Below the pieces are notes generated by a model that saw only the letters and a program-made list of their open reading frames with translations, had not been told where the DNA came from and searched no databases. Below, piece after piece: positions 1-12,506 of a stretch of DNA of 64,000 nucleotides (the stretch's first letter is position 1; every line of letters begins with the position of its first letter). Location of the stretch: the NCBI GenBank assembly GCA_947179485.1, contig OX359248.1, positions 31,257,378 to 31,321,377 on the forward strand, given 5' to 3'. The position numbers and the translations under genes are program-made. This DNA is from Allacma fusca (lineage: Eukaryota; Arthropoda; Collembola; Symphypleona; Sminthuridae).

Positions 1-22
1 TAATAATCAGTACTGGTAAGGC

Positions 23-85
<63 letters not shown>
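23..85. repeat. GA microsatellite
   Basis: Nearly pure (GA)n of about 63 bp with one interruption, at the window edge in the Gfi1-like intron. Confidence 0.95.
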
Positions 86-87
<2 letters not shown>

Positions 88-964
88 GTTGGGAAAAGAG
101 AGTTCCTCTTATTGAATTAAGTTTTCCGGGAGGAGTGAGTATTATTGGAATAGGGAAAGCGCGTTGAAAAAAAGGACGAGAGGATGAGAGAGAAGCAGAA
201 GAGAAAAAAAAATTCACCCACCAACCAAAGCAATCCTCACAGTCGTAATACTTACGCATACATACTACATACAATCAATCCTTCACGTTCATCTCCTCCT
301 GAGCACGTAGTACGTGTATATATTAACACTTATGCACTTAACTTACTCTCCCTCCATTTAGCTATCAGTTCTCATTCCCAGAACCACACAGATGATGCGT
401 GCATATGAGGAAACATGATCTGCTAATCGAGAGGGATAACCCCCCGGGATTTACTAATTCTCCTAATTGTTAAGGCCTGGCCACTTCCAGTCCGTTCCAA
501 TGGTAAAAAGCCAGCCTATGATAGAGACAGTTTTATTCACTACTACTCCTCCCGTTCCCTTTAAGACATTTCACTTGATCATTGACAGTGCACACATTCC
601 ATTTCATTTCCCCAACCCGATTCTACTACTACAGATACTACTACTAACTATCAATTCTATCATGCCAGCTTATGTATGTAACTAGAGTTTACGTACTAGT
701 AGATAGGTATACAATTCCTTCGTACCTTTTACGAGGGATTTTACAGCTCTTGTAAGAGCCCTTCTCAAAAGGACAAGCCCAAAACGAATTGGAGCGCTTT
801 AATAAAAATCGACAATTACATACTTTCTTTCCAATCAAGCCTTATCTATAGATAGAAGAGTGCTGATGGTGCTGTATGCTGTGTTAAGCTGTATCTTCCC
901 CATGCTATTACAGCCGTCAGGGTGGTAATAGAAACAAAAGGTCCTTTTGTATAGATACATAGCT

Positions 965-1000
965 ACACATACACACACACACACACACACAGACACACAC
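965..1000. repeat. CA microsatellite
   Basis: (CA)n with a T and a G interruption. Confidence 0.9.
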
Positions 1001-1953
1001 GAACAGCAAGTATCAATCCTCAAGACTATCTCATCACATTAGCAATCGGAATCAAACGAGACAATCATTGGTTCCTTTTATAGCAATAGACATTGAGTAA
1101 CATACCCCGAGCAGTTAACTCTTTTCACTTCAGACTCAATGGATTTCATGTCTCATGACCTTATCTCCGAAACTGTAATCTTAACGGTAGTGCTTTTACC
1201 GAGTACTGTATTGTGATAGAGATACGGTCCATACCAGGATGGAGTTTGGGATCACTCAAGAGAATTTCTCCACCATCTATAATATACCCAGCTGTTGATA
1301 CATGAATCATTCGTAGTAATCCATGAGAGTATATATACAATAGGATAGATACATAAGAGTTCCGAGGGATTATCCACCCTTGTATCTTCTTACCCCTCAT
1401 GCTCATTTCAGTTCCGCTTGGGTCTGAGAGCCCTGCTTAATACAGAGAGTCCTTTACTGAATTGACTACTCTCCACTCCCCAATCATATCCTTATCATAT
1501 TTCCTAAATGTTTACCACAATTCTCACCCCTCCACCCAAAGGAAATGATTTGTTTTCATCACATTTGTTCCGCAAATCAAATTAAGCTCATTAATAGTCA
1601 AAACCACACACTTTTTAGATACTCCACCACCCTGCCAACTAACAGCTACGGATTTTAAGCTCGTTCACATAAGAACATAAAAATACATACATACATGCAG
1701 ATACACACACACACACGATCACAAGGCAAAATCCTACCAGATTTTAATCTCTGCATTGAGCCACACATGTAAGGGGAGAATATATACATTGTCAAATTTA
1801 ATGCTAAAGGAATAACAGCTGGATTATAAATCTATTATGAATTTAATATTTTTTTTGGAGAGAGATAAAATTATTTTTCGTACAAAAATACTATAAAATA
1901 TCCACGAAATACAAATAGCGAAATACATGAGAAGTTCAATTAAAAATCCTCAC

Positions 1954-2135
1954 CAGTATGAATATAGGTATGCTTTTTCATATCAGATTTCTGGTGGAAT
2001 CTTTTCCCACAGAAAGGACAAGGGTACGGTCGAGTGTCCGAATGAATGAGCAAATGCGTCGACAGAGTGGATGACCTCTTGAATGATTTGCCACATTGTG
2101 AGCAGGAAAACGTTTTCTCAATGCTGTGTACAGCT
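1954..2135 (-). CDS. Gfi1-like exon: end of zinc finger 2, zinc fingers 3 and 4
   Basis: 182 nt. It begins with the A completing the split Arg codon ([12 protein letters not shown]) and ends within the Gly codon of the HTG linker at donor CTG|GTGAGG. The phase-1 break in HTG|EK is at exactly the position used by the plus-strand sens gene. No [11 protein letters not shown] continuation was seen between 1 and 1953. Confidence 0.92.
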
Positions 2136-3536
2136 CTACTTCCGCAGAAACAAACAAATACCACCCATGTATCAACTACTGTAATCTACTCTTTACGTTA
2201 TGTTTAAAAAAAAAACATAAAATTTCATTTTTAAATGCATCATCGTCTTTAAACGAAAAATGGTAAATTTAACGAAGGGGTTCATACAACATTGTCTGAT
2301 AATTATTCCATTACAAAATTAACGAATTAGAGTGTAATAATTACAACATGAAGGACACTAACCTATGCTGTGACAAAGAAATTTCATGCCCAAAGGTTTT
2401 ATTACAAAGGTGACAGGCAAAAGGTCTCTTGCCATTGTGAGACCTTCTGGAATGCACCTCGAGCCCATGTGGTGTGCTAAACATCTTCTCACACTTGACA
2501 CAGCTGAAGACTTCGGAATTTACCCCTGAGCCACCATTTGTACTAGCACTCTTGGAATTGCACATGGAGACAGCATGTGTGTGATGATGGGACTTGCTCG
2601 CCAAGAGTAGAGCAGGATGTGGTGAGAACCCTGTGGAGGAATTCATCCCTCCGTGGTGATGATGATGGTGATGATTTGTCAAGGGTTTGTGATGGAAGAG
2701 AAAGTTATTTTGGAAAGGAAGGAAGAGTGCAGCGGAGGAAGGGTGTGGAGGTAGGAATAGACTTGGGAAGGCGGACAGGGAAGATGCAGCAGCCGCGGCA
2801 GCGGCTGCTGCAGCTGCAGCTGAAGAAACTGATGGTGCATTCAATCCTCTTGATTGACAACTGATCCCGACCAATCCCGCATTACTACTACTACTACTAC
2901 TACTACCACCATTACTGGCTTTCCCTAATCCCACAGCCGAGGGTCCATCCGGTGATAGTCTCCCAACTGACGATAAGTTCTTCGGATGCTGCTGCTGGTC
3001 AGTCTTTAAGATATCTTTCACGGACAGGACCTTCGGTTTGAGGAGTCGATCAATCCCAAATTTGATTTCAGCTGAGGATTTGTGGTTGGAGGGGGTTCTG
3101 GGAGGACTATGTATATGTCTACTATGGTCAATACTAATATTATTGTTATTATGATTCCTAAGGGCAAAAGCCGGGTAATCATCACCAGTAGTGTTTGCAC
3201 CATGATTGGAAACTGTCTCACAACTTGATAGTGGTGAGAGTGATTGAGAAGGTAGGTTGTTAGATCCTGGGATACTAGCGGCTGGGAGATTGGTAGTTGT
3301 AGTAGTCGAAGAGGATGAGGAGGAAACTCCAGAAGAAGAAACTGACGTGGAGGATGAAGACGTTATTGGGTTAGTCAAGTTGGAGATTGATGAGGAGATA
3401 GACGAGCAGGATATTGGGGGAAGTAGAGCTGGAATCAACTCATTCCAAGACTTGAAAGCATGTTGGGAGGCGGAAAGTGCGGCTGCTGATGCTGGTGAAG
3501 AAAGGATCAGATCTGAGTAGCCTGACCCATGGAGTC
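1954..3536 (-). CDS. Gfi1/Senseless-family zinc-finger repressor, middle part of gene (two exons, partial at both ends)
   Basis: Two minus-strand exons (3536-2363 and 2135-1954) join in frame (phase 2) to give about 451 residues. Residues 1-340 are low complexity: Ser/Thr runs, a run of about 13 Ala, and 7 His. An FGIDRLL segment at about 159-165 fits the eh1 Groucho-binding pattern. Four C2H2 fingers follow, at about 345-366, 374-394, 402-422 and 430-450. Their sequences (for example [47 protein letters not shown]) are diagnostic of the Gfi1/Senseless family, whose members bind DNA and repress transcription in the nucleus. The six-finger Gfi1 plan predicts two more fingers in an exon left of the window. 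The N-terminal exon was not found; an in-frame stop lies just upstream of the proposed acceptor. I cannot tell whether this is the sens-2-type or Gfi1-type orthologue. Confidence 0.93.
2363..3536 (-). CDS. Gfi1-like exon: low-complexity region plus zinc fingers 1 and 2
   Basis: Open for 390 codons. The donor is CATAG|GTTAGT at 2363. The acceptor is placed after CTCTTAAG at 3537, entering in phase 1, because a stop codon lies at 3540-3538. Acceptors slightly inside the exon are possible, so the 5' edge is less certain than the 3' edge. Finger 1 has spacing CX2C-X12-HX4H; finger 2 is cut by the intron after its first His (SLSQH). Confidence 0.88.
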
Positions 3537-5191
3537 CTTAAGAGTGTATATAGATATAGATATGTGTAAACATTACATTATATTACCATCCTCCAATCCA
3601 TTTCATCCCAACAAGAGATAACCCGAGTGTAGAAAAACACCAAACTTTCACCCATAAAAAACTCTGCTTTATTTTAACCCACAAATACCTTCACTCTAAC
3701 CTAGTCTCTTCCATCTTTTTTCCCTTAAAGAGCCTCTCGCTCTATACAAATTCAACCCTAGGCATCTTTTCGATATCCTCCCATATGTAGGTATTTAAGC
3801 TTAAATACCAGAATTCCTTCTCTACCTAACATACACACACACTAACATACACACATATGTAGATATAAACACACGACTGAACTCAACACCACCAGTCTCT
3901 GTCCTTTTCTTACAATACTACGTCCTTACATAGACTATATAGCCTGGACATACTACTTACAGTACTGTATAAACGAGTAAAAAAAAATAAAAAAAACTAT
4001 CTCCCCAACTTATTTCTCCTGTCTTTACAGGAATGGTAACAAGCGGAAAAAATCCATTCCAGGTTTCCAATCTTTTTTCCCTTTCGCCCTTTCTTTTGTC
4101 AAAGTGCCAATTCTACACCTTACATATTACTTTCCCTCACACTTCTCCTTCCTCTTGTTTACTTTCCCACTCTCCCTTCCCTCCACACTTCTACAAACTC
4201 ATCTTGCCCACAAGGAAAAATCACAACTGCCTGTCCTACAAAGTTTCAATTTCCTCAAAACCAAGTAATTACTAAAATACAGCTCTTCTTCTCCTTCCAT
4301 CTCCAAATTCATTTCCATTCAATTTTACTAAATCCCACAATACTGTAGTCAACCCCTACTCTCAAGGAACCACTAGGCTATAATAACTTAAAAGAAAGGC
4401 AAACCACGAACCCGTGCCGGCGCTGGTGGGTGCAACAAGTCGAAACGCACTCTTGTCGCTACATTTCCTCAACAGAGTTAAAATGTCAAATTGACTCACA
4501 CACTCCGACATCACAACGACGGAAGGAAGGGGACGACGACGACGACGACAACAACAATCTCAGGAAAAGTACTTATGATTTCAAGTAAATGTGCCCAAAT
4601 AAATATATCCCTGTGCTCCAGCCCACACAACAACAACAACAACAACAACAGTTACCGAAAGGAAGCACGGAAGTGTGCTAAAACTGTCAGGAGCTCTACA
4701 GTCTGATGATAATACCACTTGTTTACCAAAGCTCACTGATCAGACTCCGATACTGATTTGCCCTCCTGGTCATGCCTTCCCACTGCCTGGCATGATAATT
4801 CCATGAGTCTATAAAGTTCTTCAAGCTTTCCCCACGACTCCCCGGAAAAGGAAGGGTAAGTAGATAAATACCAATGTTTTGTATACTGACTGTGTGTACT
4901 AACTCCCGGAAATAAATACACTTTTTTTAAGGACCAAAAGGAGTAATTAAATATCAGTGTACAAGGGAAGTACAGCTTCCGAAGAAACGTACGGTAATTA
5001 TCACGCAAATGTGTGCGGAGACTGTTGATTTTGTGAAGGGAACAACAACTCCTACAGCAGAACAGATAGATATAGACAGTACAAGACGGAGAGGTGTTGA
5101 TGTGAACTGTGACTCAAGTGTAGTAAATGTGTGTGCTAACTAGTGGTCTCAGGATGGGTGCACGGGAACTATGTGTCTCTGTGCCTCTGTG

Positions 5192-5253
5192 TGTGTGTGT
5201 GTGTGTGTCCAGTATGTGTGGCTGTGAGTGTGGTGTGGTTCCTGCTCTGTGGT

Positions 5254-5286
<33 letters not shown>
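5192..5286. repeat. GT and GA microsatellites
   Basis: A (GT)n run at about 5192-5208 and an interrupted (GA)n run at about 5254-5286, in the CpG-richer stretch upstream of the Gfi1-like gene. Confidence 0.9.
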
Positions 5287-5838
5287 CGAGTCGGGCGAGA
5301 GACGAATAGGCAGGTATTGACCTGACAGAGTGTTGTATTGTAAGTGGAGAGAAAAAAGTCGAGATGCTGAGAGTTTCTCGTTAGTTTTATACATGTAAGG
5401 TAAAAGTAGATTGAAGAACAACGCATGGAGGGAATCCTGGAACAAGAAACATGAGTTGGTCGGAGATGGTTGGTAACCTTGTAGTAATAGTCATAGTAAA
5501 TGTATAGGAGCTCTACACTACACCCCACACTCGCTCAAAACAGATAGATACAGAGAGTTAGAGAGTGAGAGAGAGAGAGAGAGAAATGTAGGAAAGTCGC
5601 TGTGAAAAGTGATGTGAGTGGAGCGGTGGTGGTGGGTGTGCGTTGTCGAGAAAAGTCTAAAAATCCCGGACGATTCGCTTTTCACCGATTTTCACCGGGT
5701 GCGCACACAAAATCCGGGGTGGATGCTGCGGATAAGAAAATCCCAATCCGAGACTCTTGACTCCACCCTCCCTTGATTTCTTCTCTTACTGTTATACTAC
5801 TACAGAGTCCCGCACCATCCCACCATACACAGTACACT

Positions 5839-5844
5839 CACACA

Positions 5845-5876
<32 letters not shown>
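5839..5876. repeat. CA microsatellite
   Basis: (CA)n of about 38 bp, followed by short CTT and ACT trinucleotide runs up to about 5985. Confidence 0.9.
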
Positions 5877-5877
<1 letters not shown>

Positions 5878-6355
5878 CCTGGTTCTCTTCACTTCACTTC
5901 TACAACTCCCATCCTTTCCATCTTCTTCTTCTTCTTCTACTCATTCTCCTCTCATCTACTACTACTGCTACTACTACTACTGCTGCTCCTCACTTGAATT
6001 TTATCTCTCTCTTTTTCACCAAATTACTCTCCCTGTATCTACAAATTCGAAACATACTGTACCCTCCATATGTACATAATAGATAGAATACTCTCATTTA
6101 TATAAACATACAAATAGTTAGTTTCCTTGTTCTCCTTGAACCTACAAAAGCCTTATCTTCACCTCAACCAGGAAGGAAGCCTATTCATTCTTGCGTATTT
6201 TGCTCCTATTCCTACTATTTAGCTCTCGAACGTCCTTACTTAACTGTAGCTGTTCCTCCTCCTGTGAACCTATAGCAACTTTCCCATAACGAGCTAAGCA
6301 TCTTGATTTTCCCAGATTTGATGCAGCCTCAGTAAACCTTTACGATCTTCAAGTC

Positions 6356-6401
6356 TCTTCTTCTTCTTCGTCTTCTTCTTCTTCTTCTTCTTCTTCTTCT
6401 C
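6356..6401. repeat. TTC trinucleotide repeat
   Basis: About 15 TTC units with one TCG interruption. Confidence 0.9.
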
Positions 6402-8702
6402 CATCCTTTGCCTTTTATTCTACACTGTAATTAATTTTCCTCCTTGTCTTCTTCTACTTCAATGATAACCCGTGTCTTAAATTACTCTTCAAAAGAATTG
6501 GTCCTTGAGACTAACTACTTTGGTCGTTTCACTAATTTTGGGGCAGTCTGAGACTTTCACTACAGACTTTACCATACATATATAGATACAATTACTATTA
6601 TATAGTAAATTGTCGTTGAAGAGGCAACAAGGGCCTACATGCTATGTCTTTCTACAGTATACATATGTATATACTGTATAGACCATACACTGCCTCGTCA
6701 GGGACGGAATACTTTAAATAACAAGCACTACATATATACATAGATACATATATAGATATGGCATTATTACATGCCTTCTACCATTTCAAAGCCTCATTCT
6801 TTTTTTTTACATTATACAATAATATATCAAATATGGAATACATACGTATTTAAAAAAAAAACATAACATTTCACTCAAAAGTTGAGCCCGTTGGATATTT
6901 ATAATAGCCTTTTCCTGGAACATTTTAGGATTAAGCGGAAATACTAAATTAAAGAAAATCTAATGGAACTTACTAGTAGATAGCCCAAGTAAAAAAAAAT
7001 GAATTTTACCAAAATATTATGATAATGCTCGTATGGAGTACGCTCTTTGAGCATTGTACAGATCCGTATAGGGAAATTTCAGGGAATATGCATTATGGCA
7101 ATGATGCCCATATGTAGTTACAGTGCATATTTACCCCAAATGTATTTTTATTATGTTAAAGTAAATGGCCAACTTTTGACTCTCCTATACTCTAACTGCA
7201 AGGGAAAATTTTCAATCTATAAAGAATGGGAGTTTAAGGGAAATTTTTTCAATTTCAACAGGGGAGACGATCAAAAGGCAGGAAACCACATGCGATTAAA
7301 TGGAGATCAAAGGGATGCAAATTATTGAGCAGGCAAAAATGTTTGGGCGCTCTTGCTCCTACTATGTACATAATTATGTATGTATATGGGTCTATATTTA
7401 TGTGTGGGCTTCTCTGAAGGAAACAAGGAGAGAGAGAGAGAGAGAGAGAAGATGGGCAAGGGAGGCAGAGAAAAGTACCACACGGTCGTCCCTCATGCAA
7501 CACTTGATTTTTCTAGACGTACGTACTACTACCAAGGGCCGTTTAAACTTAAAGACTCTATGGCCTGAAGTGACTCCTTTTGTTTGAAAAAAGTATTTTA
7601 CATATGGGAGAGCTACCACATGCTTTAAAATCCTTTACAAAAAGTACTGAAGGCAGGGAATGCTTCTACATACACTACTGTTACATCCTTACAACATGTA
7701 CACCTCCAAAACGTATATGTAACATACATATGTATATGCATATGAAGAGAGAGAGAGAGAGAGAGAGACCTTTTTCCAAATCTATCTACTGGAACCAAAT
7801 GATTCGTGAAATAAAAACATCTCATGAATAATTCAATCGTTTCCTCATCTCCCTCTCCTTACCTACCTATATACGTTATTACTATAAGTACAGGGATCTT
7901 CAAGAGGTATCAAACATATTCCAGAAATTTAACTCTGATCTCTTCCTCATATTCCAGCAACTTCCAAGTGTATGCTACTAAAACGTGGCTACTACTAACA
8001 TAAGCAAGTTAACATAAAAAGCATACTTTTTAACCCCGTCGTTCCTTCAGAGTTACTTCAGGGAAAAACTTGACGCCATTTCTCATCTCAAGTCTCATCT
8101 CCCTCATATTATATTTCCACTTTGATACTTTTACCTCCCGTCTATTTCCCACATCACAACTCCTACTTTCCCTCCATTATATTATCTTTAGTAATATTCA
8201 ATAACCAATAATGGCTACCTAGTTTATTGGCTCCCTTCAAATGTTCCATTCCAAAGAGCCCAAATATTTATGCTTGATTCCATCTGCTTCAATGGAAAAA
8301 CTACAAATATCCAATCACCTCCGGAGTAATGGGCTCTTTTCTTTGACAGAAAAAGTGAATGCCCTTATTTCCATCAAAATGCTAAACAGCCCCGATATCA
8401 TAAACTTTCCAATTTCTCCCGACCCCTTCTCATAACCCCCTTAAATTAACTTTAGCCAGGATCTCAGGGAATATTCAAAATCCAATAATTATTAAGTATT
8501 GTGTACATATATATCTACAGCTAAAAAAGAAAATAGTAGTTCATTTTTTTTCAAATTTCTACACTACAAATTCCTATTACAATAATATTTAGCCATATTC
8601 GAACACTACGATAATTAATGGGTGAAGCCAAGAAACAACAACAGAGTAAAATAATTATTGACAATTCACAAACATGTTACAATTTTTCCTGTTTTCGAAA
8701 GT

Positions 8703-8740
8703 ACACACACACACACACACACACGCACACACACACACAC
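8703..8740. repeat. CA microsatellite
   Basis: (CA)n with a single G interruption, followed by ATATGTGTGTG, so the edge is weakly self-complementary. Confidence 0.9.
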
Positions 8741-10250
8741 ATATGTGTGTGGAAATGAAAAGCTTGTACTTCATAAATCATAGCCCTACCATAAAAATGT
8801 CTATAAGAACTGAAGTATTCAAGTGTGCCGTGTGCCTTTTTTAACCCTACAAAATTTGAGTTCAAATACACACTTGCTTCAGAAATTCTCCTCGAGCAGG
8901 ACTATGACTACAGTGACATCTGACATGAAATAGGTTACTTAGTTTTACTCCGAGTCTCCGAGCATGCCATGCCATAGTATCCCAACAATTTCCCACATTT
9001 CCTCAACATACATACTTTGCTCCATGTAGTGTGCATGTTAACAACATGATGGTCACGGTGATCCTGAATTCATTTAGTAAATTGCACTCCGTCCTATGAC
9101 AGTCCCATAACAAAAATCATAAACGAAATACCCAATCAAGTACTCAATCCAAAGTTTACGTCTCGTTGGAAGTCAGAGCCCTGCCCCGCAATTAAATTCC
9201 AAACTGTGGGGTGGCAAGGGACAATTAACTTTTAACAACCACTCTCTGACATTTTTAGCCCACTATATATATATATTTATGTAAATCAATGACAGAATTA
9301 GTTCCCAAAAGAAAATCCTAAATATATAGTTAGGGACACTCAAGTCAACCAAACATTATCTATATTTCCCGTCAGTGCAAAAGGGTAAATCCAGGAAAAT
9401 AACTAACCCAATAGATAGTACGGCGCGCGTGTTTGTCAAAAAGAAAAAGGAAACTTTAAAAATGGAGCAATTAAAGTCAGAGGAATGTTCCCCCTGGAAA
9501 ATAACTGTAATAAATTCCTTGAGCAATCCCAGAAATAAAATACAAAACAAATCCATAAGGATTTCTAAAAATAAAATAAAACAAAAAAGGGGAAAGAAAA
9601 GGGAGAGCTTTCTCAAAGCTCAGGCCCTACACTATTCTATGGTGGGAATGGAATCCAGAATTGATCTTGAGGACGACGAGAATGGAAATAAATAAGAAAA
9701 TATTATGGTTAATAAAGCTCTCATCAGGGCATGTATGGGAGAGGATGTAATCTTAATCCGATATAAATGATGATGTCTTAATGACACACAGTGGGAGGAT
9801 TTGCTCTGTAATGGAGACAATGTTCCATAATGGACATTAGCGCTCTTCACAGACGACAACACACCAGACATGAGGCATTCCCTTTCCCTCCACGCTTCAC
9901 ATCATCTCTTCCTTTCCACACACACAACAGAGAAAACAAGAGGCTGGAGATATAGACCGAGAGAGTATGAGAGAAAGAGAGAGAGAGAGAGAGATGTAGA
10001 GTAAAACCTTCGAAACGAATACTCTTATAATTTATATGACTCTCAGTCCAATTCTGCATAGAGGTTACGGTGGGTGAACGCTTGAGCCAAATAATAATGA
10101 TGATGGGATGAGAGGATGGGTGCTGTTACTGCTGTTGAACCAAATAATAATAATACAGTCGTTGAGAAAGAGGAAATAGATTTGTGGTTAAGACCACCCA
10201 AGCCTAAACAGCCAGTCAGAGGAGTTCCCCAAATACGAACATATTTATAT

Positions 10251-10310
10251 GAACATATATGAACATATATGAACATATATGAACATATATGAACATATAT
10301 GAACATATAC
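10251..10310. repeat. 10-bp minisatellite, six copies
   Basis: Six tandem copies of GAACATATAT, five exact and the last differing at its final base. Each unit contains the self-complementary word ATAT. Confidence 0.95.
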
Positions 10311-11888
10311 ATATATTACGTACTCTTGAGTATACAAAAACCCAACAAAAAAGTTCCATCCAAAAAAACTCTAGCTATAATTATGTATATACGCATATAG
10401 AAATACACACAGACATACACATAGTATTTAGCCTTACATTAAACAGTAACTATTACACTGTATCACAGAGAGCGCAACTGAGATGCAATCCTCAGTAGTA
10501 GTAGCAAATACTGTAGTAGTAGTTCTCAAACCCACGGTATACTATCTGCATTTATGTCCCTATCCTTGGCAATAAGCCTACTACTACAAGACTCCAGCAA
10601 GTGCTACATGCACATCCCTAGGAGTCCTCATGGATGCATGTCCCAGACACTGACACCATCCTCCTCTAATCGTCCTACACACCAACAACATCAATTCCAT
10701 CCTAAATCCGCATCCGTGATACCTCTCTCTCTCTCTTCCCTCTATGTAGATATGTGTAACTACATATATACTTTTATAGGATCTATGGAGTAACTTCTAT
10801 CACACATGTCACTATGTACTGTCACACTATCCCACTATCTTCAACGGCTGTTTATACAAGTATATAATTATGTATACACACACTAAGGTTTCCCGAGGTG
10901 AAGGATAGGGACGGGAAAGATTAAACCCGGAAAAATCATTCTGCTCTGGCATTTGTATCATCCCTTTTGTGTGAGAGAGAAAACACCTGTTTTTCACTCT
11001 CACAAGATTTCTTTCTCCTCTTTCTCTCCCATATATACCCACACAATCCATCCATCTAAACCATTCAGTCATGGCCAGAGCAAAAGCAAACCAGCCCGAT
11101 TTCAAATCAACCAAACCTTACATAAGTGTATTTTTATTCTTCCCAAACTTTTATGTATCTATTCCTCAACTCACTCAACCACTAAAATAGCTTTTATATC
11201 CACCCACCATACGAATCATATAATTACATACACATATCCACGGAGCATCAGTTTTCAACACAGTATTTATTCCCTTCGTCGCCTGTAGTCACATTTCTAA
11301 AAAAAACAGCAGTGGATACTCACACTCCCTATAAGTAGATACAAACTTCCAGCGGGAAAACAAAGGTCAAATGAAGTGAAACAATGCCTTAAAGTAGAAG
11401 AGCAGACTTTGTTTTCAAGATTCTAACAGTGCCGACATTCCTACAAAAAAAACTAACACGGAGTGTTCCAATTTCCATGAAATCTACCAACATGTGAGAT
11501 ATGTACACGGAATCATCCTCGATTTCATAGCCTAATAATCAAACAGAAACAAATCCAGATTAATTGCCCCAGCAATGTATCTGTACCACAACAGCTGTGA
11601 GAGAAATTTTAAATGAGGGCCCTTCAAGCAACTATCCATATATATATAGATAATTACATATATCTATAGATATACAAGTACAGGGTACAAACATCAAGAG
11701 ATACAATACAACTAGTAAAATTTAGAAACTAAAAAATTATTAACCCACACCACATACTACTAGTATAGTTTTCATTGTTGATCGTGTACGAGTGTATCTG
11801 GAGCAGTAAAAGAAGTGAGATGAGTCGGTGAGTTTGTTAAGCATATGGGATGAGTAATAGGACGTATAGTAGTGGTTCTTTGAGTGTG

Positions 11889-11915
11889 TAGTAGTAGTAG
11901 TAGTAGTAGTAGTAG
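11889..11915. repeat. GTA trinucleotide repeat
   Basis: About nine uninterrupted units in the interval between the two zinc-finger genes. Confidence 0.9.
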
Positions 11916-12451
11916 GGAAAAAAACTGAACAACAAAAGGAAAGGGCGAGACCCTCAGCTGAAAAAGTCAAGCTAAACCATTGTTATGGGATAACAGAAGG
12001 GCACGTGCCACAGGTTCAACGTTCAATCTAACAACAACGCTAGAGACAAATGTTGTCTAATAGACTTGTATTAAAAGGAGATACGTTAGATAGGAGATTT
12101 TATACTTATACAATAAAAAACATGAGCAGAGTACATATGTACACCCTATGTATGTATGTACATATGTAGGGACAATGTACTTGTATCTATATCAGGAGCT
12201 ATATAAACTCCTGCGTGTGCCCATGTGCTCTCGGATTTTACATGCATAACCATTATTAGTGAGTGATAACCTAAATACTGTACTAGTAAATGCCCTATGC
12301 TTTATAATGTAATGAGGTTTAAATCCCGCGTATATCTCCAAATGACATGTACATATTTTAAGCAACCTGGTGAAAAAATTAGAACCCTTCGTCGCTGCTT
12401 TGTATCACAGAGTGGTGGATTCCCTCCAAACACTCCAGAACCTAATCTATC

Positions 12452-12453
<2 letters not shown>

Positions 12454-12503
<50 letters not shown>
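12454..12503. repeat. GA microsatellite
   Basis: Pure (GA)n of about 50 bp. It produces an artefactual Arg-Glu repeat in overlapping open frames. Confidence 0.95.

Positions 12504-12506
<3 letters not shown>

Larger units (their letters stand above)
1..1953 (-). other. Intron (partial) of the Gfi1-like gene
   Basis: This lies downstream of the HTG donor on the minus strand. I found no exon for the next zinc finger on the minus strand, so the intron probably runs past the window edge. It contains a GA tract at 23-85 and a CA tract near 965-1000, and is otherwise unremarkable AT-rich sequence. Confidence 0.6.

Noticed and set aside
5149..5528. Overlapping open frames with Ser/Leu and Thr/His runs
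   Set aside because: They are translations of GA and GT microsatellites.
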